Shown here one piece after another: positions 17,099 through 24,838 of a stretch of 64,000 nt of DNA. Every line of letters starts with the position of its first letter. The stretch's first letter is position 1. The stretch is from Nocardia kruczakiae NBRC 101016. Its GTDB lineage: Bacteria > Actinomycetota > Actinomycetes > Mycobacteriales > Mycobacteriaceae. Position numbers and translations under genes: made by a program. The notes beneath the pieces were generated by a model, which saw only the letters and a program-made list of their open reading frames with translations, made no database searches and was not told the DNA's origin. The stretch lies in NCBI RefSeq assembly GCF_001612965.1, contig NZ_BDBL01000023.1, forward strand, positions 87,939-151,938. The letters run 5' to 3'.

Positions 17099-17694
17099 CC
17101 GTCCCAGCCTCCTCCGATCCGGCAGGCGCCCCGCATCTGCAGGTGGTGGCGGACCCCGAGGTCTCCAAGCCCGCGGAGGTCAAGATCCTCAACGCGGTGC
17201 AGGGCGCGATCGGCACGCCGCCGGTGATCAAGGCGGCGCGCGGGATGTCGCACTTCGGTGAGCACGCGCTCGGCTGGATGGCCGTCGGAGCCGCCGGTGC
17301 GCTGGTCGACAAGTCCCGCAGGCGCCAGTGGGCCGGAGTCGCGGTCGGCGCCTTCGGGGCGCACGCCGCCTCGGTCGTCATCAAGCGCATCGTCCGGCGC
17401 CCGCGCCCACACGACCCATCGGTGCAGGTCAACGTATCGACGCCGAGCAAACTGAGCTTTCCGTCCTCGCACGCCACCTCCACGACGGCGGCGGCCGTGT
17501 TGCTCGGGAAGTTGACCGGGCTACCCTTGCCTGCGGTGCTCGTGCCGCCGATGCTGCTCTCCCGGGTCGTTCTGGGAGTGCACTATCCCTCCGACGTGCT
17601 CGCCGGATCCGCTCTGGGTGCGGCATCCGCCGCAGCCGTGCTAGCCGCCGAAAAGAGATTCGCCAGTGACCGCACAGGAAAGAACCCTCGCTGA
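17095..17694 (+). CDS. PAP2-family phosphatase, probable decaprenylphosphoryl-5-phosphoribose phosphatase
   Basis: A 199-residue membrane protein of the PAP2 superfamily with all three phosphatase motifs: KRIVRRPRP (97-105), PSSH (123-126) and SRVVLGVHYPSD (156-167). It is the positional equivalent of Rv3807c, proposed to remove the 5-phosphate from decaprenylphosphoryl-phosphoribose made by UbiA, before DprE1/DprE2 epimerise the ribose. Translation is coupled to glfT2 by ATGA, and the 3' end overlaps ubiA by 29 nt. Catalytic residues look intact; the substrate is inferred from the neighbours. Confidence 0.9.
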   Translation: MTVPASSDPAGAPHLQVVADPEVSKPAEVKILNAVQGAIGTPPVIKAARGMSHFGEHALGWMAVGAAGALVDKSRRRQWAGVAVGAFGAHAASVVIKRIVRRPRPHDPSVQVNVSTPSKLSFPSSHATSTTAAAVLLGKLTGLPLPAVLVPPMLLSRVVLGVHYPSDVLAGSALGAASAAAVLAAEKRFASDRTGKNPR

Positions 17695-18643
17695 TATGAG
17701 TGAAGAGCCGACCGGCACCGACCTCGACGAAGCCGTCCTGAAGGGTCCGCCGAAGACGCTGGCCGGCGGAATCGTCAAGGCGGTGCGGCCACGGCAGTGG
17801 GTGAAGAACGTCCTCGTGCTGGCGGCGCCGCTGGCCGCCGGTAAGGACGCGGCCTCCGGTGCGTACGTGCTGGCGGATGCGACCGTGGTCGCCCATATCG
17901 CGATCGCGTTCGTCGTGTTCTGCATGGCGGCCTCGGGTATCTACCTGGTCAACGACGCGCTCGACGTCGAGGCGGACCGCGCCCACCCCACCAAGCGGTT
18001 CCGGCCCATCGCGGCCGGCATCGTGCCGGTGAACCTGGCGTACTCGCTCTCGGCGGTGCTGCTGGTCGGCTCGATCGCGGGCTCGTTCCTGGCGTCCTGG
18101 CATCTGGCCGTCGTGATGGCGGTCTACATCGGCATTCAGCTGGCCTACTGCTTCGGCCTGAAACACCAAGCGGTGCTCGACATCTGCATCGTGTCCTCGG
18201 GCTTCCTGCTGCGCGCGGTCGCCGGCGGCGCGGCCGCCGATATCCGGCTCTCGCAGTGGTTCCTGCTGATCATGGCCTTCGGCTCGCTGTTCATGGCGGC
18301 GGGTAAGCGCTACGCGGAGTTGAAGATCGCGCTCGACACCGGCGCCAAGATCCGCAAGTCGCTGCAGTACTACACACCCACCTACCTGCGCTTCATCTGG
18401 ACCCTGTCGGCCACCGCAGTGGTGGTCTTCTACGGGCTGTGGGCCTTCGAAACCGATCACAAGCACACCCAGTGGTTCGCGATCTCGATGATCCCGTTTA
18501 CCATCGCAGTCCTGCGCTACGCGGTCGACGTCGATGGCGGCGAGGCCGGGGAACCCGAAGAGATCGCGCTGGGGGATCGCATATTGCAGCTCCTGGCCAT
18601 CGCCTGGATCGGAGCGGTAGGTGTCGCTGTCTATCTCACCTGA
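17666..18643 (+). CDS. ubiA: Decaprenyl-phosphate phosphoribosyltransferase (DPPR synthase)
   Basis: A UbiA-superfamily membrane transferase of 325 residues that moves 5-phosphoribose from PRPP to decaprenyl phosphate, the first committed step to the arabinose donor. The first Asp-rich motif is NDALDVEADRAHPTKRF (N96, D97, D100, D104). Further conserved blocks are the DICIVSSGFLLRAVAGG segment and MAAGKRYAEL. About nine spans are visible. GTG 17666 is chosen; ATG 17696 is an alternative that removes ten residues and the overlap. It overlaps aftB by 23 nt. It corresponds to Rv3806c. Confidence 0.95.
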   Translation: MTAQERTLADMSEEPTGTDLDEAVLKGPPKTLAGGIVKAVRPRQWVKNVLVLAAPLAAGKDAASGAYVLADATVVAHIAIAFVVFCMAASGIYLVNDALDVEADRAHPTKRFRPIAAGIVPVNLAYSLSAVLLVGSIAGSFLASWHLAVVMAVYIGIQLAYCFGLKHQAVLDICIVSSGFLLRAVAGGAAADIRLSQWFLLIMAFGSLFMAAGKRYAELKIALDTGAKIRKSLQYYTPTYLRFIWTLSATAVVVFYGLWAFETDHKHTQWFAISMIPFTIAVLRYAVDVDGGEAGEPEEIALGDRILQLLAIAWIGAVGVAVYLT

Positions 18644-20606
18644 CGAGATGCTGGTAGCGGGAGACGAACACGGGGAGGGGGCAGACGCGGAGTCGTCCGA
18701 TCGCGCACTACAGCGCGACGGCGATGCCGCGCGCCGCTTTTCGGTGCTCTCCCGCACGGTATTCGTCGGTGGGGTGCTCGTCACCGTCGCGTTGTTCGGA
18801 ATCGGTGCCTGGCAACGGCGCTGGATCGCCGACGACGGCCTGATCGTCCTGCGCACTGTGCGCAATCTGCTGGCCGGAAACGGCCCGGTCTTCAACGCCG
18901 GCGAGCGGGTGGAGACCAACACCAGCGCGGCCTGGACCTATGTGATCTGGTTCTTCAGCTGGATCAGCGAAGCCCGGCTCGAATACGTCAGTCTGGCTGT
19001 CGCGCTGACCCTTTCGCTGCTGGCCGTCGTCTTCGCCATGATGGGTTCGGCGCGGTTGTGGCGCCCGTTCACCGCCACCGCGCCGACGCTGCTGTTGCCC
19101 GCCGGTGCGCTGGTCTACATCGCCGTGCCGCCGGCTCGCGACTATGCCACCTCGGGCCTGGAGAACTGCCTGGTCATCTTCTGGCTCGGCGTGCTGTGGT
19201 GGTTGCTGCTGCGCTGGAGCCAGGACGAGAAGCCCGGCCTGGCACAACTTCTCGTGGCCGGCTTCTGGGCCGGTCTGTGCTGGGTGGTCCGGCCGGAGAT
19301 GACCGTCATCGGCGGTCTGGCCCTGCTCATGCTGTTCTTCGCGCCGGTGCCGCGTACCCGGTTGCGCCCGCTGCTGATTCGCGCGCTGCTGGTGGCGGTC
19401 GGCGGCGCGGTGCCGGTCGGCTATCAGATCTGGCGCATGGGCTATTACGGCCTGCCCTATCCGAACACCGCGGTGGCCAAGGAGGCCGGCGGCGCGAAAT
19501 GGGGTCAGGGCCTGAAATATCTGTGGGATCTACTCGGCCCGTACTACCTGTGGATTCCGCTGCTGATCCTCGTCGTGGTGGCCGCGGTGCTGCTGCGCGG
19601 CAGACGCCACCGGACGACCGGCGCCGCCGTTGCCGCCGATGCCGGGCGATGGGTCCGGCTGCGGCGGTGGCTGCGCTCCCCGGCCGCGGTGGTGACCCTG
19701 ATGGTCGGCGGCGGCCTGCTGCTCGTGCTGTTCAACATGCGGGTCGGCGGCGACTTCATGCACGGCCGCATGCTGCTGCCGCAGCTGTTCTGCCTGCTGC
19801 TGCCGGTGTCGGTGCTGCCGGTCCGGTTGCCGGTCGGCGAACGTTCCGCATGGCTGCGGTGGTCGTTCGCCGTGCCGCTGATCGCCTGGGCGGGGACGGT
19901 CGGCTGGGCGCTGTTCGCGGCCAACACGACCGCCGACACCTCGGGCGGGCAGATCAGCGCCTCGGGCATCGTGGACGAGCGGATCTACTACGTCCTCAAC
20001 AGCGGGCACGACCATCCGGTACTGGCCGAGGACTATCTGGACTACCCGCGCATGCGGGCGATGCTGCAGGACATCGCCGCCACGCCGGACGGCGGACTGT
20101 TGATCAACTCGCCGTCGTTCATGATGTGGTACGTCGCGCCGCCGCCGCTGCCGATTCCGCCCGGCGGGTACGGGCACACCGTCTACTTCCTCAACCTGGG
20201 CATGACCAGCATGAACGTGCCGTTGAGCGTACGCGTCATCGATCAGGAGGGCCTGGCCTATCCGCTGGCCGCCCATACCGACCGGCTGGCCGACGGACGT
20301 ATCGGACACGACAAGAACCTGTATCCCGACTGGGTGGTCGTCGATACCGGTATGGTCGACCAGCATCCGTGGATGCCGTGGTTCCTCGACGAGAAGTGGG
20401 TACGGCAGGCGCGGACCGCGCTGTCGTGCCCGGCCACCCAGGACCTGCTGGCCTCCTATCGAGCGCCGCTGACCCGGGATCGGTTCAAGCACAACATTAT
20501 CCAGTCGCTGCATTTCGCGAAGTACCGCATCGACCGGGTGCCGAAATACGAGATCCAGCGATGCCACCTGGTGGACCCGACGACACCGCCTCCGGTGCCG
20601 AACTAG
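18621..20606 (+). CDS. aftB: Terminal beta-1,2-arabinofuranosyltransferase AftB
   Basis: A 661-residue GT-C membrane glycosyltransferase that caps arabinan with beta-1,2-linked arabinofuranose from decaprenylphosphoryl-arabinose; these terminal residues are where mycolates are later attached. The aspartate pair Asp71-Asp72 in RRWIADDGLIVLRTV, in the first extracytoplasmic loop, matches the catalytic position of this family, followed by NTSAAWTYV. About ten membrane spans precede a soluble C-terminal region from about residue 450. It starts at GTG 18621, with GGAG upstream, inside ubiA. It is the last gene of the glf operon; a 183-bp gap separates it from the mycolyltransferases. Confidence 0.95.
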   Translation: MSLSISPDEMLVAGDEHGEGADAESSDRALQRDGDAARRFSVLSRTVFVGGVLVTVALFGIGAWQRRWIADDGLIVLRTVRNLLAGNGPVFNAGERVETNTSAAWTYVIWFFSWISEARLEYVSLAVALTLSLLAVVFAMMGSARLWRPFTATAPTLLLPAGALVYIAVPPARDYATSGLENCLVIFWLGVLWWLLLRWSQDEKPGLAQLLVAGFWAGLCWVVRPEMTVIGGLALLMLFFAPVPRTRLRPLLIRALLVAVGGAVPVGYQIWRMGYYGLPYPNTAVAKEAGGAKWGQGLKYLWDLLGPYYLWIPLLILVVVAAVLLRGRRHRTTGAAVAADAGRWVRLRRWLRSPAAVVTLMVGGGLLLVLFNMRVGGDFMHGRMLLPQLFCLLLPVSVLPVRLPVGERSAWLRWSFAVPLIAWAGTVGWALFAANTTADTSGGQISASGIVDERIYYVLNSGHDHPVLAEDYLDYPRMRAMLQDIAATPDGGLLINSPSFMMWYVAPPPLPIPPGGYGHTVYFLNLGMTSMNVPLSVRVIDQEGLAYPLAAHTDRLADGRIGHDKNLYPDWVVVDTGMVDQHPWMPWFLDEKWVRQARTALSCPATQDLLASYRAPLTRDRFKHNIIQSLHFAKYRIDRVPKYEIQRCHLVDPTTPPPVPN

Positions 20607-20659
20607 ACCGCCGACGGCAACGAAGAAGTCGTGTATTAGTCTCGGTTTGATAACGCCGA

Positions 20660-20679
20660 CGTATCGATTTCACGATACG
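20660..20679. promoter_or_regulatory. Inverted repeat upstream of first mycolyltransferase
   Basis: CGTATCG-ATTTCA-CGATACG, perfect 7-bp arms, about 110 bp before the first antigen-85-type gene. A related CGATAC/GTATCG repeat precedes the second copy. Possible regulator site; no regulator identified. Confidence 0.4.
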
Positions 20680-20789
20680 CTCGGTGACGGACGTCCGTCG
20701 GGGGCGCATCTCGGTATGCGCACGGGTGATCATTCGCAGAGAAGAACAGCGGTCGGACGGGCCGCGCTACGGGAAAGGCCGGACAGGGT

Positions 20790-21899
20790 ATGCGAGGCGT
20801 GACTGTGCGATGGGTGCAGCAGAGACGTCGGAGACGGTCGCAGCAGCCGTCGGCGCCTCATCGAACCGGATGGCTCAAGCGGTCCGCGGTGGGCGTTGCC
20901 TTGGCGACGTTGCTGCCGTTCGGGGTGTCGGTGGCAGAGGCCGGACATGCGGCCGCGGCGTTCAATCCGACGGGTATCGACTTCTGGGTCGATTCGTCGA
21001 TGGGCCCGATCAAGTCGCGCATCTTCCGTGCGGCCGACGGCAGCACCGGACGGGTGGTGTACGCCCTCGACGGTATGCGCGCCCAGGGCGACATCAGCGG
21101 CTGGGAGAAGGAAACCAACATCATCCCGGCGTTGGTGAACGCCAACATCAACGTGGTGATGCCGGTCGGCGGTCCGTCGAGCTTCTACGCCGACTGGAAC
21201 GCGCCGAGCAACTTCTTCGGAATCGATACCGGTTCGGTCGGCTCCTCCGGCTCGGCCTCGACCGGCTCCGCGATGACCGGTTCCTCGAACTACAACGAGA
21301 CGCTGGGCAAGGTCAACACCTACAAGTGGGAAAGCTTCCTCACCCAGGACCTGCCCAACGCCCTGAGCGCGCGGATGGGCTTCAGTTCGCACCGCAACGG
21401 CGTCTTCGGCCTGTCGATGGGTGGTAGCGCCGCCCTGACGCTCGCCGCGTATCACCCGGACCAGTTCAGCTACGCCGGCTCGTTCTCGGGCTACCTGAAC
21501 ATCTCGGCGCCGGGTATGCGTGAGGCCATGCGCGTGGCGATGCTGAGCGCCGGCGGGTACAACATCGACGCGATGGCACCGCCGTGGGGCCCGCAGTGGT
21601 TGCGGATGGATCCGTTCGTGTTCGCACCGCGGTTGAAGGCCAACAACACTCGACTGTGGGTCGCGGCCGGCAGCGGCATTCCGTCGCCGCAGGACGCGGT
21701 CGCCCCGCTCGACATCATCCAGGGATCGCCGCTGGAGGCCTTGGCGCTGGCCAACACCCGCGCCTTCCAGGTGCGCATGATGACCCTGGGCGCCGGCAAC
21801 GTCACCTACGACTTCCCGAACGTCGGTGTGCACAACTGGCACAACTGGGAGGACGAGGTCTACCGGATGCTCCCGGATATGTCGGCCAATATCGGCTGA
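20790..21899 (+). CDS. Antigen 85-type mycolyltransferase, copy 1
   Basis: A 369-residue secreted esterase-fold protein. Arg-rich residues then a hydrophobic signal (SAVGVALATLLPFGVSVAEA) lead to the mature part at about residue 57. The nucleophile is Ser209 in FGLSMGGSAALTLAAYHPDQF; the C-terminal His is in VGVHNWHNWEDEVYRM, where other family members have HxWxYW. Family enzymes transfer mycolic acid from trehalose monomycolate to arabinogalactan or to a second trehalose monomycolate. A Ser/Gly-rich insert occupies about 147-170. It is nearly identical in many blocks to copy 2, suggesting recent duplication. Start ATG 20790 is not firmly fixed. A hairpin follows the stop. Confidence 0.93.
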   Translation: MRGVTVRWVQQRRRRRSQQPSAPHRTGWLKRSAVGVALATLLPFGVSVAEAGHAAAAFNPTGIDFWVDSSMGPIKSRIFRAADGSTGRVVYALDGMRAQGDISGWEKETNIIPALVNANINVVMPVGGPSSFYADWNAPSNFFGIDTGSVGSSGSASTGSAMTGSSNYNETLGKVNTYKWESFLTQDLPNALSARMGFSSHRNGVFGLSMGGSAALTLAAYHPDQFSYAGSFSGYLNISAPGMREAMRVAMLSAGGYNIDAMAPPWGPQWLRMDPFVFAPRLKANNTRLWVAAGSGIPSPQDAVAPLDIIQGSPLEALALANTRAFQVRMMTLGAGNVTYDFPNVGVHNWHNWEDEVYRMLPDMSANIG

Positions 21900-21912
21900 T
21901 CTCAGCACGACT

Positions 21913-21948
21913 CGCAGCCCCGCGGCGGACTTCCGCTGCGGGGCTGCG
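21913..21948 (+). terminator. Hairpin terminator after mycolyltransferase copy 1
   Basis: Arms of 16 bp (21913-21928 and 21933-21948) with one mismatch and an ACTT loop, followed by TCGTAT. There is no long T run. It separates copy 1 from copy 2, so the copies are probably separate transcription units. Confidence 0.75.
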
Positions 21949-22026
21949 TCGTATCCGGGATGTGTGCCGCAGATCACCTTTCGGACTATTTCCGTGTTGA
22001 ATCATTTGGTCGCGCTACCGGATCAC

Positions 22027-22045
22027 CGATACTCGATTGGTATCG
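22027..22045. promoter_or_regulatory. Inverted repeat upstream of second mycolyltransferase
   Basis: CGATAC-TCGATTG-GTATCG, perfect 6-bp arms with a 7-nt spacer, about 125 bp before copy 2. It echoes, with reversed half-sites, the repeat upstream of copy 1. Confidence 0.35.
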
Positions 22046-22170
22046 AAGAATCCTCAGTACAGCGGCGAGTGCCTTCGCCGGAACGCTTTGTCTGTGTTGT
22101 CCGGAATGAGCGGTGGCTCGTGCGGTGTGGGATCGGGTGCGACCGCCGCTTCAGGTGAAAGGTCGTGTCG

Positions 22171-23253
22171 ATGCGATTTGCGCACAGGAAGCCGTCACTC
22201 GGAGGTAGGTCCGGTTCGTGGCTCAGGCGCTCGGCGCTGGGCATGGCATTGGCACTGTTGCTCCCGCTGGGAGTTTCGGTTCTCGGCAACGGCGCGAGCG
22301 CGTCCGCGGCATTCGATCCGTCGGGGTTCGACTTCTGGGTGGATTCCCCGGTCATGGGTGGGGTCAAGTCCCGGGTTTTCCGGGCGAAGGATGGCAACAC
22401 CGATCGCGTGGTCTACGCGCTCGACGGTTTGCGGGCACCTCAGACACTCAACGGCTGGGAGATCGAGACGAATGTCGCCCAGGTCCTGACCGACTGGAAT
22501 ATCAACGTCGTGATGCCGGTCGGCGGCCAATCCAGTTTCTACGCGGACTGGAATGCGCCCAGCTCGTTCTTCGGCGTCCCGCCGGGCAATTTCGGTTCGG
22601 TCAACTCCGGATCCGGTGCGACCGAAACATTCCTGGGTGGGCCGGGGAAGGACTATCGCTACGACTGGGAGACGTTCCTGACCGTTCAGTTGCGCAGTGC
22701 CCTGCGGGATCGGCTCGGCTTCCGGGGGAGTCGCAACGGCGCCTTCGGATTGTCGATGGGCGGTAGCGCCGCGTTGACGTTGGCGGCGTATCACCCGGAC
22801 CAGTTCAGCTTCGCCGGATCGTTCTCGGGATATCTGAACAATTCCGCCCCCGGTATGCGCGAGGCGATTCGGATGGCGATGATCGACGCCGGTGGTTACA
22901 ACGTCGATTCGATGGCTCCGCCGTGGGGCCCGCAGTGGCTGCGGATGGATCCCTTCGTCTTCGCTCCCCGCTTGATCGCCGACAACACCCGGCTCTGGAT
23001 CGCCGCCGGCAGCGGTGTGCCGTCCCAGGAGGACTTGGGCCTGCCACTACCGGCGGCGGCCGACCACATCATGCGCGGTGCGCCGCTGGAGGTGCTGGCC
23101 TTGGCGAATACCCGTGCCTTCCAGGTGCGGATGATGACGCTGGGCGCGACCAACGTGGTGTATTCGTTCCCGAATGTCGGTGTGCACGACTGGTTCAACT
23201 GGCAGGCCGAGGTATACCGGATGATTCCGGACCTTTCGGCGAATATCGGCTGA
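22171..23253 (+). CDS. Antigen 85-type mycolyltransferase, copy 2
   Basis: A 360-residue secreted mycolyltransferase. ATG 22171 is preferred over GTG 22165 because AGGTGAAAGG ends 8 nt before it. The signal peptide ends near ASASA (about residues 42-47); the mature protein starts AFDPSGFDFWVD. The nucleophile is Ser195 in FGLSMGGSAALTLAAYHPDQF and the His is in VGVHDWFNWQAEVYRM. Many blocks are identical to copy 1, including NINVVMPVGG and APPWGPQWLRMDPFVFAPRL, while the Gly/Ser-rich insert near 135-155 differs. It has its own upstream region and terminator. The catalytic residues look intact, so it should be active on mycolate esters. Confidence 0.93.
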   Translation: MRFAHRKPSLGGRSGSWLRRSALGMALALLLPLGVSVLGNGASASAAFDPSGFDFWVDSPVMGGVKSRVFRAKDGNTDRVVYALDGLRAPQTLNGWEIETNVAQVLTDWNINVVMPVGGQSSFYADWNAPSSFFGVPPGNFGSVNSGSGATETFLGGPGKDYRYDWETFLTVQLRSALRDRLGFRGSRNGAFGLSMGGSAALTLAAYHPDQFSFAGSFSGYLNNSAPGMREAIRMAMIDAGGYNVDSMAPPWGPQWLRMDPFVFAPRLIADNTRLWIAAGSGVPSQEDLGLPLPAAADHIMRGAPLEVLALANTRAFQVRMMTLGATNVVYSFPNVGVHDWFNWQAEVYRMIPDLSANIG

Positions 23254-23264
23254 ACATCCTCTGC

Positions 23265-23299
23265 CCACGGGCCCCGGCCGAAACCGCCGGGGCCCGTGG
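23265..23299 (+). terminator. Hairpin terminator after mycolyltransferase copy 2
   Basis: Perfect 13-bp arms CCACGGGCCCCGG (23265-23277) and CCGGGGCCCGTGG (23287-23299) with a 9-nt loop, 12 bp after the stop codon. Confidence 0.8.
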
Positions 23300-23621
23300 C
23301 ATGTTGGGCGTTTCCTGGTGAAATTCACCGGCACAGTAGTTGATTCGTCATTTCACGCTGTCATTTCCGTGCGGACGCGATAGGGTCACTGCACGATTAC
23401 GAATGGCGCACGGGCGGATTTCAGCCACCCGGCGGGGTCCGTGTTGCTAACGATTGGGCGGTCGAATATCGTCCAGCGAGCGCAAGTGTGACCGTTCGTA
23501 GCCGCGGCGTCGCTCATGTCGAAAGGTCGGGTTCGACGTGAGCGCAGATCATGCCGTCGCTGACGGAAGTGGTCGTGGCGCGGCGACAACAGCAGACAGC
23601 AGCAGAAAGAGAGCAGTATCC
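23300..23621. promoter_or_regulatory. Intergenic region upstream of mycolyltransferase copy 3
   Basis: About 320 bp without a convincing gene. It should contain the promoter of copy 3. The in-frame extension of copy 3 back to GTG 23538 is hydrophilic (SADHAVADGSGRGAATTADS) and probably untranslated. No operator or RNA structure could be recognised. Confidence 0.4.
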
Positions 23622-24674
23622 ATGCGTTTCGGCAGGTCGGCCGCGCCGGTTTCGCATTCGGCGCTCGCGCCGGAGTCAGCCCCCAGAGGGCGGCGAGGCG
23701 CTCAGCGTGGTTGGCGCACACGACTTCTCGCTGCGGGTGCCGCGATGGCACTCCCGATCGCGGCGGGCATCATGGCTCCGGCCGCCATCGCCGCTCCCGT
23801 TCACGCACCCGTGCACCAGACACCCGCGGGCGGCTACGACGAACTGATGGTTCCGTCGAGCATGGGCCCCATCAAGGTGCAGGTGCAGTGGGCGCGCAAC
23901 GGCGGTAACGCCGCCCTGCTGCTGCTGGACGGCCTGCGTGCCCGCGACGACCGCAACGCGTGGTCGTTCGAGACCAACGCCCAGCAGATGTTCGGCAACG
24001 ACAACGTCACCCTGGTGATGCCGGTGGGTGGCCAGTCCAGCTGGTACGCCGACTGGCAGGGCCCGAGCAACACCAACGGCCAGAAGTTCACCTACAAGTG
24101 GGAAACCTTCCTCACCAAGGAACTTCCGGACTTCCTCAGCAATTACGGCGTTTCGCGGACCAACTACGCGGTCGCCGGTCTGTCGATGAGTGGTCCGGCG
24201 GCGTTGCGCCTGGCGGCATTCCACCGCGACCAGTTCAAGTACGCGGCCTCCTTCTCGGGCCCGCTGAACTGGAACGCTCCGGGTATGCGCGAGGCGATTC
24301 GCGTGATGATGCTCGATGCCGGCCGCTTCAACGTCGACTCGATGGCCGCGCCGTGGAGCCCGCAGTGGCTGCGTTCGGACCCGATGGTGTTCGCGCCGCA
24401 GCTGCGCGGTCTGCCGATGTACATCTCGGCCGCCAGTGGTCTGCCGGGTCAGTACGACCACCCGAACGGCCTCGTCGGTGCGTTCAACACCGGTAACGCC
24501 ATGGGCATCGAGTTGATCTCGATGGTCAGCACCCACTCGTTCAAGGCCCGACTGGACTCGCTGGGCATCCCGGCCGCCTACGACTTCCCGCCCACCGGCA
24601 CCCACGCCTGGCTCTACTGGCAGGACGAGCTGGCCAAGGCTCGCACGGGCATCCTGGCCGCACTGAACGCCTGA
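23622..24674 (+). CDS. Antigen 85-type mycolyltransferase, copy 3
   Basis: A 350-residue secreted protein from ATG 23622. It has the signal segment RLLAAGAAMALPIAAGIMAPAAIAAPV (about 34-60), then YDELMVPSSMGPIKVQVQWA, close to the start of mature antigen 85. The nucleophile is Ser189 in AGLSMSGPAALRLAAF and the His is in TGTHAWLYWQDEL, the canonical HxWxYW form. It lacks the Gly/Ser insert of copies 1 and 2 and seems the closest of the four to classical FbpA/B/C. The role is mycolyl transfer in the envelope to make trehalose dimycolate and wall-bound mycolate. It is followed by a perfect hairpin. Confidence 0.94.
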   Translation: MRFGRSAAPVSHSALAPESAPRGRRGAQRGWRTRLLAAGAAMALPIAAGIMAPAAIAAPVHAPVHQTPAGGYDELMVPSSMGPIKVQVQWARNGGNAALLLLDGLRARDDRNAWSFETNAQQMFGNDNVTLVMPVGGQSSWYADWQGPSNTNGQKFTYKWETFLTKELPDFLSNYGVSRTNYAVAGLSMSGPAALRLAAFHRDQFKYAASFSGPLNWNAPGMREAIRVMMLDAGRFNVDSMAAPWSPQWLRSDPMVFAPQLRGLPMYISAASGLPGQYDHPNGLVGAFNTGNAMGIELISMVSTHSFKARLDSLGIPAAYDFPPTGTHAWLYWQDELAKARTGILAALNA

Positions 24675-24699
24675 TCAAGGGCCGCAACAGCAACTGAAC

Positions 24700-24734
24700 T
24701 CGGCGCCGCGCAGATCCGATCTGCGCGGCGCCGA
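24700..24734 (+). terminator. Hairpin terminator after mycolyltransferase copy 3
   Basis: Perfect 17-bp arms (24700-24716 and 24718-24734) around a single central base, so a few central pairs will open as loop. Located 26 bp after the stop. Confidence 0.82.
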
Positions 24735-24838
24735 TGTGTTGCGGGCCGTCCCAGGTTGCCTTGTGCGCTGGCATTTCTCAGGTTTGCTGTCCGCGCGTCC
24801 TACCGCCTCGAGCGGCCTCGGCGCGGTACAACACTCCT

